Of a stretch of 23,274 nt of DNA, positions 14,990-23,147 are shown piece after piece. The position numbers were made by a program, and so were the translations under genes. The notes under the pieces are model-generated. The model did not search any database. It worked only from the letters and a program-made list of their open reading frames with translations, and was not told where the DNA came from. The DNA comes from an uncultured Alphaproteobacteria bacterium (GTDB lineage: Bacteria; Pseudomonadota; Alphaproteobacteria; RF32; CAG-239). Within the stretch, counting starts at the first letter, position 1; every line of letters starts with the position of its first letter. The stretch covers positions 2,779-26,052 of the forward strand of contig CAJTWX010000017.1 of assembly GCA_910580155.1 (NCBI GenBank). The letters are read 5' to 3'.

Positions 14990-16267
14990 ATGAGTACAAT
15001 CGTTGATATTTATGCAAGAGAAATTTTGGATTCCCGCGGAAATCCGACTGTTGAAGCAGATGTGTTGCTGCAGTCCGGTGCGTTTGGTCGCGCTGCTGTT
15101 CCGTCCGGTGCTTCCACTGGCGTGCACGAAGCTGTTGAACTTCGTGATGGTGATAAAAACCGTTATATGGGTAAAGGTGTTGAAAAAGCTGTCAGCAATG
15201 TAAATGAAGCTATCAGCGAAGCTTTAATCGGCTGTGAGTCTGAAGACCAGATTGACATTGATACTACAATGATTGAATTGGATGGTACCGAGAATAAAGG
15301 TAAATTGGGTGCGAATGCTATTTTGGCTGTTTCTATGGCTGTTGCTAAAGCACAAGCTGATGAATTGGGCTTGCCTTTGTATCGTTATTTGGGTGGTACA
15401 ATGGCTCGTACATTGCCGGTGCCGATGATGAACATCGTAAACGGCGGTAAACACGCTGATAATCCGATTGATATTCAGGAATTTATGATTATGCCTGTTT
15501 CTGCCGGTTCTATTAAAGAAGCTATTCGTATGGGTGCTGAAATCTTCCATACATTGAAGAAAAATCTGAAAGCTGCCGGTCATAATACAAACGTTGGCGA
15601 CGAAGGCGGTTTTGATCCGAATTTGCAGTCTGCAGAAGAGGCTTTGAGTTTTATTGTTCAGTCAATTAAAGATGCTGGTTTTGTTCCGGGTGAAGATGTT
15701 GTTTTGGCAATTGACGCTGCTTCTTCAGAATTTTATGAGAACGGCAAATATGAAATGAAGGGTGAAGGCAAGTCTTATACCAATGCGCAGATGGTTGAAT
15801 TTTATAAAGATTTGTGCGAAAGATTCCCGATTTTCTCAATTGAAGACGGTATGGCCGAGGATGATTGGGAAGGCTGGAAGATGTTGACAGATACAATCGG
15901 CGACAAAGTTCAGTTGGTTGGTGATGATTTGTTTGTTACGAATCCGAAACGTTTGGCTATGGGTATCGAAAAAGGCGTTGCTAACTCTATCTTGGTTAAA
16001 GTTAACCAAATCGGTACTTTGACTGAAACAATGAAAGCTGTTGATTTGGCTCAGCGCAATAAATATACCGCTGTATTATCTCACCGTTCGGGTGAAACAG
16101 AAGATACGACAATTGCTGATATTGCTGTTGCAACGAACTGTGGTCAGATTAAGACTGGTTCTATGTCCAGAACAGACAGAATGGCAAAATATAACCAGCT
16201 TATCAGAATTGAAGAAGAGTTGGGTGATGCAGCTATTTATGCCGGTAAATCCATTTTGAAGAAATAA
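14990..16267 (+). CDS. eno: enolase (phosphopyruvate hydratase)
   Basis: Reversible dehydration of 2-phosphoglycerate to PEP. The 425-residue product shows ILDSRGNPTVEADV at the N-terminus, PSGASTGVHEAVELRDGD, GANAILAVSMA, IEDGMAEDDWEGW, the Mg-binding VGDDLFVTN, catalytic Lys337 in ILVKVNQIGT, and SHRSGETEDTTIADIAVA with S364-H365-R366-S367. All catalytic parts are present. Codon use resembles ppdK and suggests high expression. The next gene follows after 12 bases and is probably cotranscribed. Together with PPDK it covers the 2-PG/PEP/pyruvate steps. Confidence 0.98.
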   Translation: MSTIVDIYAREILDSRGNPTVEADVLLQSGAFGRAAVPSGASTGVHEAVELRDGDKNRYMGKGVEKAVSNVNEAISEALIGCESEDQIDIDTTMIELDGTENKGKLGANAILAVSMAVAKAQADELGLPLYRYLGGTMARTLPVPMMNIVNGGKHADNPIDIQEFMIMPVSAGSIKEAIRMGAEIFHTLKKNLKAAGHNTNVGDEGGFDPNLQSAEEALSFIVQSIKDAGFVPGEDVVLAIDAASSEFYENGKYEMKGEGKSYTNAQMVEFYKDLCERFPIFSIEDGMAEDDWEGWKMLTDTIGDKVQLVGDDLFVTNPKRLAMGIEKGVANSILVKVNQIGTLTETMKAVDLAQRNKYTAVLSHRSGETEDTTIADIAVATNCGQIKTGSMSRTDRMAKYNQLIRIEEELGDAAIYAGKSILKK

Positions 16268-16279
16268 GGATTAACGGTT

Positions 16280-16510
16280 ATGAGAGCAATATTTATTCTT
16301 ATGGCGCTGATTGCTGCCGGTTCTGCTGCTTGGTGGGGCTTGGCAGGATTGACGCCCGAGGAACAGCTTGAGTATCTGAAAGTTACTATGCAAAGCGAAT
16401 CGGCTGAAAATACAGCTAATTCGGCGACGAAACTTGGAAAAGTTTTGAAAAGTAATTTTGATGATGCGCAAGATGTTTATCAAAACGGGGCTGAAGCAAA
16501 GTATGAATAA
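16280..16510 (+). CDS. small exported or membrane-anchored protein, 76 residues
   Basis: Not recognised. It begins with one hydrophobic helix (about residues 3-25, IFILMALIAAGSAAWWGLAG), either a signal anchor or a signal peptide, followed by a polar helical tail of about 50 residues rich in Ala, Glu, Asn and Lys. AAGGA lies about ten bases before the ATG, overlapping the eno stop region, so it is likely translated from the eno mRNA. In many proteobacteria this place after eno is held by ftsB. This product shares only the topology and lacks the leucine-rich coiled coil I would expect, so I do not call it FtsB. A good shared terminator follows. Confidence 0.7.
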   Translation: MRAIFILMALIAAGSAAWWGLAGLTPEEQLEYLKVTMQSESAENTANSATKLGKVLKSNFDDAQDVYQNGAEAKYE

Positions 16511-16533
16511 GGTTGAGCTTTACCATTTAAAAG

Positions 16534-16561
16534 AAGAGCGCTTGTTTGAGCGCTCTTTTTT
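16534..16561. terminator. bidirectional terminator after the eno operon and nagB
   Basis: Perfect 9-bp stem AAGAGCGCT (16534-16542) and AGCGCTCTT (16549-16557), loop TGTTTG, then T residues to 16561. It lies between convergent stops at 16510 and 16584. Confidence 0.9.
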
Positions 16562-16583
16562 GTTTGTGTTGAAATGTATTTAT

Positions 16584-17366
16584 TTATTTTTCAATATCTT
16601 TGAAATATTTAACGGTGGCGACTTTTAGTTCGTCAGTGGCGTCTTCATCGCATACTAAAATGGATTTGGGGTGCAGCTGCAAGGCACTGATAGTCCACAT
16701 CTGGCTGACACCGCCTTCAACGGCGTGTTGAAGCGCACGGGATTTTTTGTGTCCGGTAATCAAGATGACAACTTCCTCGGCGTCTAAAATTGTGCCGACA
16801 CCAACAGTCAGGGCTGTTTCGGGAACTTTGTTTATGTCATTATCAAAGAAACGGGCATTTACTTTGCGTGTATCCGTTGTCAGGGTTTTGACTCTGGTTC
16901 GCGAAACTAACGATGATCCAGGTTCATTGAATGCGATATGTCCATCTTCACCGACTCCGCCTAAAAATAAATTTATTTTGCCGTATTGTTTTATTTTGGC
17001 TTCATATTTTGCGGCTTCTTCTGTCAGGTCTTTTGCCATTCCGTTTAAGATGTTTATGTTTTGCGGTTGTATATCAATGTGTTTGAAAAAGTTTTCCTGC
17101 ATAAAGTAATGGTAGCTTTGCGGATGTTCCGGAGGCAGATTGATGTATTCATCCATATTAAAGGTAACGACATTGGCAAAAGAAACTTTGCCGTTTTTAT
17201 AAAGTTCTATAAGGCGTTTGTATGTAGGCAGGGGGGATGAGCCGGTTGGCAGACCGAGAACAAAGGGATTGTCCGGTGTCGGGTTATAGCTGTTAATTTT
17301 ATTGGCTATGTAATCGGCTGTCCAGTTTGCGCAGTCTTGAGGTGTTTCTTTGATAATTAAACGCAT
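16584..17366 (-). CDS. nagB: glucosamine-6-phosphate deaminase
   Basis: Converts glucosamine-6-phosphate to fructose-6-phosphate and ammonia, feeding amino sugars into glycolysis. The 260-residue product has GLPTGSSPLPTY (38-49, phosphate loop) and FNMDEY with D72. GGVGEDGHIAFNEPGSS (136-152) carries D141, H143 and E148. These are the same catalytic positions as in E. coli NagB. TRVKTLT and the C-terminal part are also typical. Fourteen bases downstream of nagA on the same strand, so the two form an operon with nagA first. The ribosome site is AGGAGT before ATG 17366. Confidence 0.97.
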   Translation of the reverse strand: MRLIIKETPQDCANWTADYIANKINSYNPTPDNPFVLGLPTGSSPLPTYKRLIELYKNGKVSFANVVTFNMDEYINLPPEHPQSYHYFMQENFFKHIDIQPQNINILNGMAKDLTEEAAKYEAKIKQYGKINLFLGGVGEDGHIAFNEPGSSLVSRTRVKTLTTDTRKVNARFFDNDINKVPETALTVGVGTILDAEEVVILITGHKKSRALQHAVEGGVSQMWTISALQLHPKSILVCDEDATDELKVATVKYFKDIEK

Positions 17367-17380
17367 AATTCTACTCCTGA

Positions 17381-18550
17381 TTAAAATTTAAAATATTTTG
17401 GGTTTCCGTTGATTACTGTTCCTAAGATGTCGCAATCTTTGTTAAATATAACTAAATCGGCGTCATATCCGGGGGCTAGAAAACCTTTGTTTTTCAGGTT
17501 CATTAACCTTGCCGGATTGGTGGAGGCTATTTTGATGGCTAAATCAGGTGGCAGTCCCCAAGATATAAGGTTTTTCACGCCGTCTATCATTGTGAGTGAG
17601 GAGCCGGCTATCACATTATCTGATTTGCGGTAAAAACATTTATCGAGATAAACCTCCTCGCCATTTGCATATAAAATGTCGCTTTTTTGTTTGGTGGGTT
17701 TTAGCGAATCGGTGACAAGTACGAGCTTATCTGCCGGTTTGAATTGTACAAGCATTTTGATAAGGTTGGGGTCGATGTGGACTCCGTCTGCAATCAGTTC
17801 GCAAGATAATTCCGGATGAATAAAAGCTGCACCGACAGCTCCGGGGTTACGATGGTGGATACGGCTCATTGCGTTAAACAGATGGGTCATATGCATAATG
17901 CGCACCTGCATTCCTTCGACCATTTGTTCGTATGTGGCGTTTGTGTGTCCGGCTTGGAGGATAATACCTTTTTTGATACAATAAAGAGCGAGTTCGCGCA
18001 TTCCTTTAAGCTCGGGAGCAACTGTCATATTGATAATTTTTCCTTCGGAGGCTTCCCAAAGGCGTTTCATTAAATCAATATTAACGGCGGAGATAGAATC
18101 GGGTGTTTGAACGCCCAGTCTTTCTGGTGAGATAAATGGTCCTTCCAGATGAATGCCTAATATTTTTGCTCCGGTTTCTTTGCCCATTGCAGTAACTATG
18201 GCACGGATGTCATTAATCAGTTTTTCTTCTTTGGCGGCATACAGGGTAGGTATGAACGAGGTGACGCCGTATTCGAGCAAAATTTCAGACATTTTAAGGA
18301 TGGAATTGCTGTTTTGGTCATCAGTTCCATAACCGCCAATTCCGTGAATGTGTGTATCAATAAATCCGGGGGAAATATAGGCATTGTTAACGTCTATGAT
18401 TTTTGTATCCGGCGAAAATTGTTTTTGGTTTAATCTCTCTTCTTTAAAAACATCGGCGATTTTGCGATTTTTGATATAAACCGCGCATTTTTCCATTACT
18501 GAAAAGCCAGTTAAGAGGGTGGCATTGTGTAAACAAAATGTTTCAGACAT
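17381..18550 (-). CDS. nagA: N-acetylglucosamine-6-phosphate deacetylase
   Basis: Metal-dependent amidohydrolase that removes acetate from GlcNAc-6-phosphate, producing the NagB substrate. The 389-residue product has PGFIDTHIHG (H67, H69), the metal-ligand Glu in IHLEGPFISPERLG, His in QAGHTNATYEQ, His in MTHLFNAMS, and the catalytic Asp in VLVTDSL. A C-terminal beta-sandwich closing strand (APGYDADLVIFN) is present. All expected residues are kept. The start at 18550 has only a weak CGGA site. In this species the substrate could come from recycled peptidoglycan or host glycans; no PTS or transporter gene is in the window to decide. Confidence 0.97.
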   Translation of the reverse strand: MSETFCLHNATLLTGFSVMEKCAVYIKNRKIADVFKEERLNQKQFSPDTKIIDVNNAYISPGFIDTHIHGIGGYGTDDQNSNSILKMSEILLEYGVTSFIPTLYAAKEEKLINDIRAIVTAMGKETGAKILGIHLEGPFISPERLGVQTPDSISAVNIDLMKRLWEASEGKIINMTVAPELKGMRELALYCIKKGIILQAGHTNATYEQMVEGMQVRIMHMTHLFNAMSRIHHRNPGAVGAAFIHPELSCELIADGVHIDPNLIKMLVQFKPADKLVLVTDSLKPTKQKSDILYANGEEVYLDKCFYRKSDNVIAGSSLTMIDGVKNLISWGLPPDLAIKIASTNPARLMNLKNKGFLAPGYDADLVIFNKDCDILGTVINGNPKYFKF

Positions 18551-18656
18551 ATGTATATTCCGTAAAGTTATTTATATAATCAGTTTATTGAAAAGAGATT
18601 TATGTTTCAAGGTATTTTGTGCGAAGAATAACGAGATGATAAAAAAAATTGCTCAA

Positions 18657-18761
18657 AAAAAACGTTCCTTTTTTTTAAGCAACTACCTAAACAATAGTTT
18701 TATTTTAATTTCAATAAATTAAGAAAATGTAAAAATGATATAAAAAAAAGGAACGTTTTTT
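18657..18761. repeat. perfect 21-bp inverted repeat with 63-base spacer
   Basis: The left arm 18657-18677 (core AACGTTCC flanked by A and T runs) is exactly complementary to the right arm 18741-18761 (core GGAACGTT). The spacer is AT-rich and codes for nothing. The right arm ends 16 bases before the ATG of the broken barrel gene. Readings: terminal repeats of a tiny non-autonomous element, a regulatory hairpin in the leader, or, for the left arm, part of the nagA upstream region. No clear target-site duplication is visible. Confidence 0.85.
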
Positions 18762-18777
18762 ATATCGGAGAGGACTT

Positions 18778-19539
18778 ATGTATAAACGAACTGTTAAATT
18801 TAGCGTATCATTTTATTTGTTGTTTTTGAATATGTCTACGGTGATAGCTGCGGATTATACAGGAAAAACTTTTCAAGATGGTTATGGGCTTGAGTTTTAT
18901 TCCGGTGACAGCAACAGGGTTGTAAATTCGAAGTTTTTGAGTTTGCGCCTGAAATTGCGGCATACGATGGTATTCAGCGGGCAGCAATAGAACAAAACAG
19001 GAGTATTGCCGATGGTGTTTCACGCGGGCTTGCAACAGAGAAAAATGTTGCTTGTCTGAATAAACCCTGCAATTGCCTCGACAGATGCGATGCAATATGG
19101 GGCAAACGCAGAGACGGCGAAACAATTTGCGGTTAGCGAATATTTGGATTTAGATCCGAGTTTGGGATTCCGCTATACAATGCTGGATATTGATTCGCTA
19201 CAAGATAACGTGGGCAAATCGGCAGAGTTTGATACTGTTCATTATCTGGAGGCGGAACTGGGCTTAAAAGTTCAATATAATTTCTGCCGCAGAGGGTGTA
19301 CGAATCGCGTTTATATCAGACCAAGTGTTATCCAGACTTTTGTCAAAGGCGGTAAAACGCGGATTACAGGACTGCAGAATGAAATTAAATCACTTAAAAA
19401 TGAAACGCTGGGGCGTGTGGAAGTTGGTGGTGAGTTTGGCTTAAGCAATAATTGGAACGGATATGCCGCGGCTGGGTATACTGCCAGTGAAGATTATAAT
19501 GCATACGATGTTAATCTGGGTGTGAACTATCAGTTTTAA
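18778..19539 (+). pseudogene. decayed outer-membrane beta-barrel protein (autotransporter-type C-terminus)
   Basis: The first frame (18778-18990) gives a signal peptide (hydrophobic core and cleavage-like STVIA-ADY) and a short mature start, then stops. The coding sense appears to continue in the next frame from about 18930 (EFAPEIAAYDGIQRAAIEQN and on to ATEKNVACLN), then returns to the original frame near 19062 and runs to 19539. This fits loss of one T in the T run at 18934-18938 and gain of one A near 19060-19063. The C-terminal ~140 residues show alternating beta strands (SLGFRYTMLDID, VYIRPSV, GRVEVGGEFGLS, GYAAAGYTAS) and end in the outer-membrane signature YDVNLGVNYQF with terminal Phe, as in autotransporter barrels. 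The length is short for an autotransporter, so internal loss is also likely. AGAGGA lies before the ATG. Sequencing error at the two homopolymers is the main alternative. Confidence 0.72.
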
Positions 19540-19554
19540 TCAAGCCGGCGGGAG

Positions 19555-19579
19555 AAGGGGGTTAAAACAGCCCCCTTTT
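19555..19579 (+). terminator. intrinsic terminator after the barrel pseudogene
   Basis: Stem AAGGGGG (19555-19561) with CCCCCTT (19571-19577), 9-base loop TTAAAACAG, followed by a short T run. It separates the pseudogene from dnaE. Confidence 0.7.
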
Positions 19580-19601
19580 GGTTATATAACAATAATAATT
19601 G

Positions 19602-19629
19602 TTGAGATATTAGAAGTATGTGATAGAAT
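19602..19629 (+). promoter_or_regulatory. promoter of dnaE
   Basis: TTGAGA (19602-19607, 5 of 6), a 16-base spacer, TAGAAT (19624-19629, 5 of 6), about 30 bases before the dnaE ATG, which has AGGA upstream. Confidence 0.6.
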
Positions 19630-19657
19630 CCGGTTAAATAAATAACAGGATATAACA

Positions 19658-22600
19658 ATGAAAGACCCAAAATTTGTGCATTTGAGAGTTCATACCGCGT
19701 ATTCGCTGGCGGAAGGTGCGATTATGCTGCCTACTCTTATTCATAAGCTGCACGATATGGGCGTGCCGGCAGTGGCGGTGACCGACTCGGCAAATATGTT
19801 TGGGGGCAAGGCTTTTTCCAAATATGCGGCGGATGAGGGGATTAAGCCGATTATGGGGTGTCAATTTTTGCTCCGTAATGCAGATTCTGATGACATAATG
19901 AAATCTAAAGGCAGGGAACAAGATCCTGATAAAATCGTTCTTTTGGTAATGAATGCCGAAGGGTATGGTAATATTATGAAGCTGATGAAACGGTTTTATC
20001 TGGATAATACCGAAAAGGGATGGTCTCCGCAGCTTACTTTAGAAAATTTAGAAGATTTTAACGGTGGTTTGATTGCTTTGACTGGTGGGGTTGAGGGAAC
20101 AATCGGGCGTTTGCTTTTGGAGAATCGCAAGGCGGAAGCAGAGGATTTTACTTTAAAGCTTAAAGAAATATTTCAAGACCGTTTATATATGGAAATTTCG
20201 CGAATCGGAACAGAAAACGAGCAGCGGACGGAAGAAGCTTTTATTGATTTTGCTTACAAACATAATATTCCGCTGGTGGCTACAAATGAAGTGTTCTTTT
20301 TGGATGAAGAGATGTTTGAAGCACACGATGCGCTGGTCTGTATTTCTGCTGGTGAGTATGTTGCTAATGAAAACCGGCGTAAATTTTCGATTAACAACCG
20401 GCTCCGTACAGAAGAGGAAATGGTGGAGCTGTTTTCCGATTTGCCGGAAGCTGTCAATAATACGGTAAGAATTGCAAAACTTTGTAATTATCTTTCGAAA
20501 AAAGTCGATCCGTTATTACCGATTTTTGAGTGTCCGGAAGGGAAAACACAAGATGAGTTTATTACCGAAGAGGCTTATCGCGGATTAGACGAGCGTTTGA
20601 AGAAAGCAGTTTATTTTGAGGGAATGACCGCGGAGCAAAAAACTGAAATTGATGAGCGTTATTATGCACGGCTTGAATATGAATTAAGCGTTATTAAAAA
20701 AATGGGTTTCCCCGGTTATTTCCTTATCGTGTCGGACTTTATTAAGTGGTCTAAGGGACACGGTGTTCCCGTTGGTCCGGGGCGCGGCTCGGGTGCCGGT
20801 TCAATTGTAGCGTGGGCGCTTAAGGTAACGGAACTTGACCCGTTAAAACTGGATTTGCTGTTTGAGCGTTTTCTTAACCCCGAGCGCGTTAATATGCCGG
20901 ACTTTGACGTCGATTTTTGTCAGGAGAATCGGTATAAGACGATTGAGTATGTGCAGGAAAAATATGGGTTTGACCACGTTGCACAGATTATTACATATGG
21001 TAAGCTGCAATCTAAGGCGGTTATCCGCGATGTAGCGCGCGTGTTGCAAATGCCATATTCGCAGGCGGATAAAATTTCTAAAATGATTCCGGTGGGTGCT
21101 CAAGGGAAAAACCCGACATTGCCAGAAGCGTTGGAGATGGTGCCAGAGCTGGAAGAACTGCGACAAAATGACCCACAGGTGAATAAACTTTTTGAAATTG
21201 CGATTAAACTTGAGGGATTGTATCGCAACTCGGGTATGCACGCGGCAGGGGTGGTTATTGGCGACAGACCGCTGGAACAGCTTGTGCCGCTTTATAAAGA
21301 CCCGAGAGCGGATATGCCGGTGACGATGTATGATATGAAATATGTTGAAGAAACCGGCTTGATTAAATTTGACTTTTTGGGGTTAAAAACTCTAACCGTT
21401 ATTCAACGGGCGGTGGACTGGATTAAGCGGGCGCAGGGAATCGATTTGGATATGGAAACCGTGCCGCTGGATGATGTGGATACCTATAAAATGCTGCAGG
21501 ATGGAAAGACTACCGCGGTGTTCCAGTTCGAGTCGGCGGGTATGAAAGACGTGCATAAGCAAATTAAGCCTGACCGTTTTGAAGATTTAATCGCGATTGT
21601 GTCGCTTTACCGTCCCGGTCCGATGGACAACATTCCGACATTTATTAAGCGTAAGCACGGTGAAGAAGAAATTCAATATTTGCACCCTAAACTTGAGCCG
21701 ATTTTAAAAGAAACATATGGTATTATGGTGTATCAAGAGCAGGTTATGATGATTGCCCGTGAGCTTGGCGGCTATACGATGGGTGGTGCGGATAAACTGC
21801 GTAAAGTAATGGGTAAGAAAATGCGTGATGAAATCCCAAAGCAGCGCATTATGTTTACCGAAGGGGCGATTAAAAACGGTATTGATGAAGACGTGGCAAA
21901 AAGTATTTTTGACCAGATGGAGAAATTTGCATCTTACGGATTTAATAAATCGCACGCGGCTGCGTATTCGTTGGTATCTTATCATACGGCATATCTTAAA
22001 GCACATTTTCCGGTGGAATTTATGTGTGCGGTTATGGATTTGGATATTACCAACACTGAGAAACTTGCCGGCTTTAAAGCCGAATGTAAGGCGATGGGAA
22101 TCGAAGTGCTAAAGCCGGATGTTAACGAATCACTTGCTAAATTCAGTGTACAGGATGGTAAATTGCGATATGCTTTAGGGGCAATTAAAGGTGTTGGCGA
22201 ATCGAATATGAATGCGATTGTGGAGGCGCGTGAAAAGGGTGGCAAATTTAAAGATATATCAGACTTTATTAACCGTGTAGATGCTAAGCAACTGAATCGC
22301 AAACAGCTGGAACAACTAATTAAAGCTGGTGCGTTTGACAGTATTGAGAAAAAAAGAGGTAAGCTATTTGCAAACATTGATTTGATATTGAAAAATATTT
22401 CTTCAGCAACAGATATGAAAACGAGTGTGCAATCTTCGTTGTTCGGGGTAGAAGAGTATTCATCAAAGGTTAAACTTTCTGATGCACCGGATTGGCCGGA
22501 TTTGGAAAAACTGCGTTTGGAAGCAGCTGCTATCGGATTTTATCTTTCGGCTCATCCGCTTGATATATATGCAGACAGTATGAAAAAACTTGGCGTTAAA

Positions 22601-23131
22601 ACGTGTCAGGAAGTTTTGGCAAATATCAGAACCGGCGACAGCATTAAGGCAAATATTGCCGGATGTGTCGAGAGTTTTCAGAAACGAATCGCAAAAAGCG
22701 GTAATAAATATGCATTTTTGGGGCTTTCGGATACGACACAAAATTTTGAAGGGATGATGTTTTCGGATGCGTTAGTCAAATATGAGGATACGATTAACAG
22801 CGGATGTCCGCTGCTGGTTAAACTAGTTATTGATAAGAAAACGGAAGAAGAAAATCCACGAATCCGTATTGACAGCGTGAAAACGTTAGATGAAGCTATT
22901 GCAGAACAGGCAAAAGGGATTATAATTTCTGTAGCTAATATAGCAGCGGTTACTGATATTAAAAAGATTTTGGGAGTTGACCGGCGCGGGGTGAATAAAG
23001 TTTATATTGAACCCGAACATGACGAGTGGGATGTCCGGATTGAGCTTGATGGCGGGTATGCGTTTGCTGATAATATGATTTTAACTAAGCTTAAGAGTAT
23101 TCCGGGGATTTCTGCGGTTAAAGAAATATAA
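19658..23131 (+). CDS. dnaE: DNA polymerase III alpha subunit
   Basis: Replicative polymerase of the chromosome, partner of DnaQ encoded at 7881. The 1157-residue product (E. coli 1160) runs through a PHP domain (FVHLRVHTAYSLAEGA, then VTDSANMFGG), the palm with GPGRGSGAGSIVAW and the catalytic acid motif PDFDVDF (414-420), and FDFLGLKTLTVI. Next come the thumb and fingers with SLYRPGPMDNIP and MVYQEQVM, FNKSHAAAYSLVSYHTAYLKAHFP, a helix-hairpin-helix region (ALGAIKGVGESN), and an OB-fold region toward the C-terminus (from about residue 990). It is full-length and shows no damage. A further gene follows after 16 bases. Confidence 0.98.
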   Translation: MKDPKFVHLRVHTAYSLAEGAIMLPTLIHKLHDMGVPAVAVTDSANMFGGKAFSKYAADEGIKPIMGCQFLLRNADSDDIMKSKGREQDPDKIVLLVMNAEGYGNIMKLMKRFYLDNTEKGWSPQLTLENLEDFNGGLIALTGGVEGTIGRLLLENRKAEAEDFTLKLKEIFQDRLYMEISRIGTENEQRTEEAFIDFAYKHNIPLVATNEVFFLDEEMFEAHDALVCISAGEYVANENRRKFSINNRLRTEEEMVELFSDLPEAVNNTVRIAKLCNYLSKKVDPLLPIFECPEGKTQDEFITEEAYRGLDERLKKAVYFEGMTAEQKTEIDERYYARLEYELSVIKKMGFPGYFLIVSDFIKWSKGHGVPVGPGRGSGAGSIVAWALKVTELDPLKLDLLFERFLNPERVNMPDFDVDFCQENRYKTIEYVQEKYGFDHVAQIITYGKLQSKAVIRDVARVLQMPYSQADKISKMIPVGAQGKNPTLPEALEMVPELEELRQNDPQVNKLFEIAIKLEGLYRNSGMHAAGVVIGDRPLEQLVPLYKDPRADMPVTMYDMKYVEETGLIKFDFLGLKTLTVIQRAVDWIKRAQGIDLDMETVPLDDVDTYKMLQDGKTTAVFQFESAGMKDVHKQIKPDRFEDLIAIVSLYRPGPMDNIPTFIKRKHGEEEIQYLHPKLEPILKETYGIMVYQEQVMMIARELGGYTMGGADKLRKVMGKKMRDEIPKQRIMFTEGAIKNGIDEDVAKSIFDQMEKFASYGFNKSHAAAYSLVSYHTAYLKAHFPVEFMCAVMDLDITNTEKLAGFKAECKAMGIEVLKPDVNESLAKFSVQDGKLRYALGAIKGVGESNMNAIVEAREKGGKFKDISDFINRVDAKQLNRKQLEQLIKAGAFDSIEKKRGKLFANIDLILKNISSATDMKTSVQSSLFGVEEYSSKVKLSDAPDWPDLEKLRLEAAAIGFYLSAHPLDIYADSMKKLGVKTCQEVLANIRTGDSIKANIAGCVESFQKRIAKSGNKYAFLGLSDTTQNFEGMMFSDALVKYEDTINSGCPLLVKLVIDKKTEEENPRIRIDSVKTLDEAIAEQAKGIIISVANIAAVTDIKKILGVDRRGVNKVYIEPEHDEWDVRIELDGGYAFADNMILTKLKSIPGISAVKEI

Positions 23132-23147
23132 TTGAGGAGATTACAGT

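Noticed and set aside
21704..22377. Reading frames of 95-131 codons within dnaE in other frames
   Set aside because: dnaE is intact and conserved through this region; the alternative products look like low-complexity shadows.
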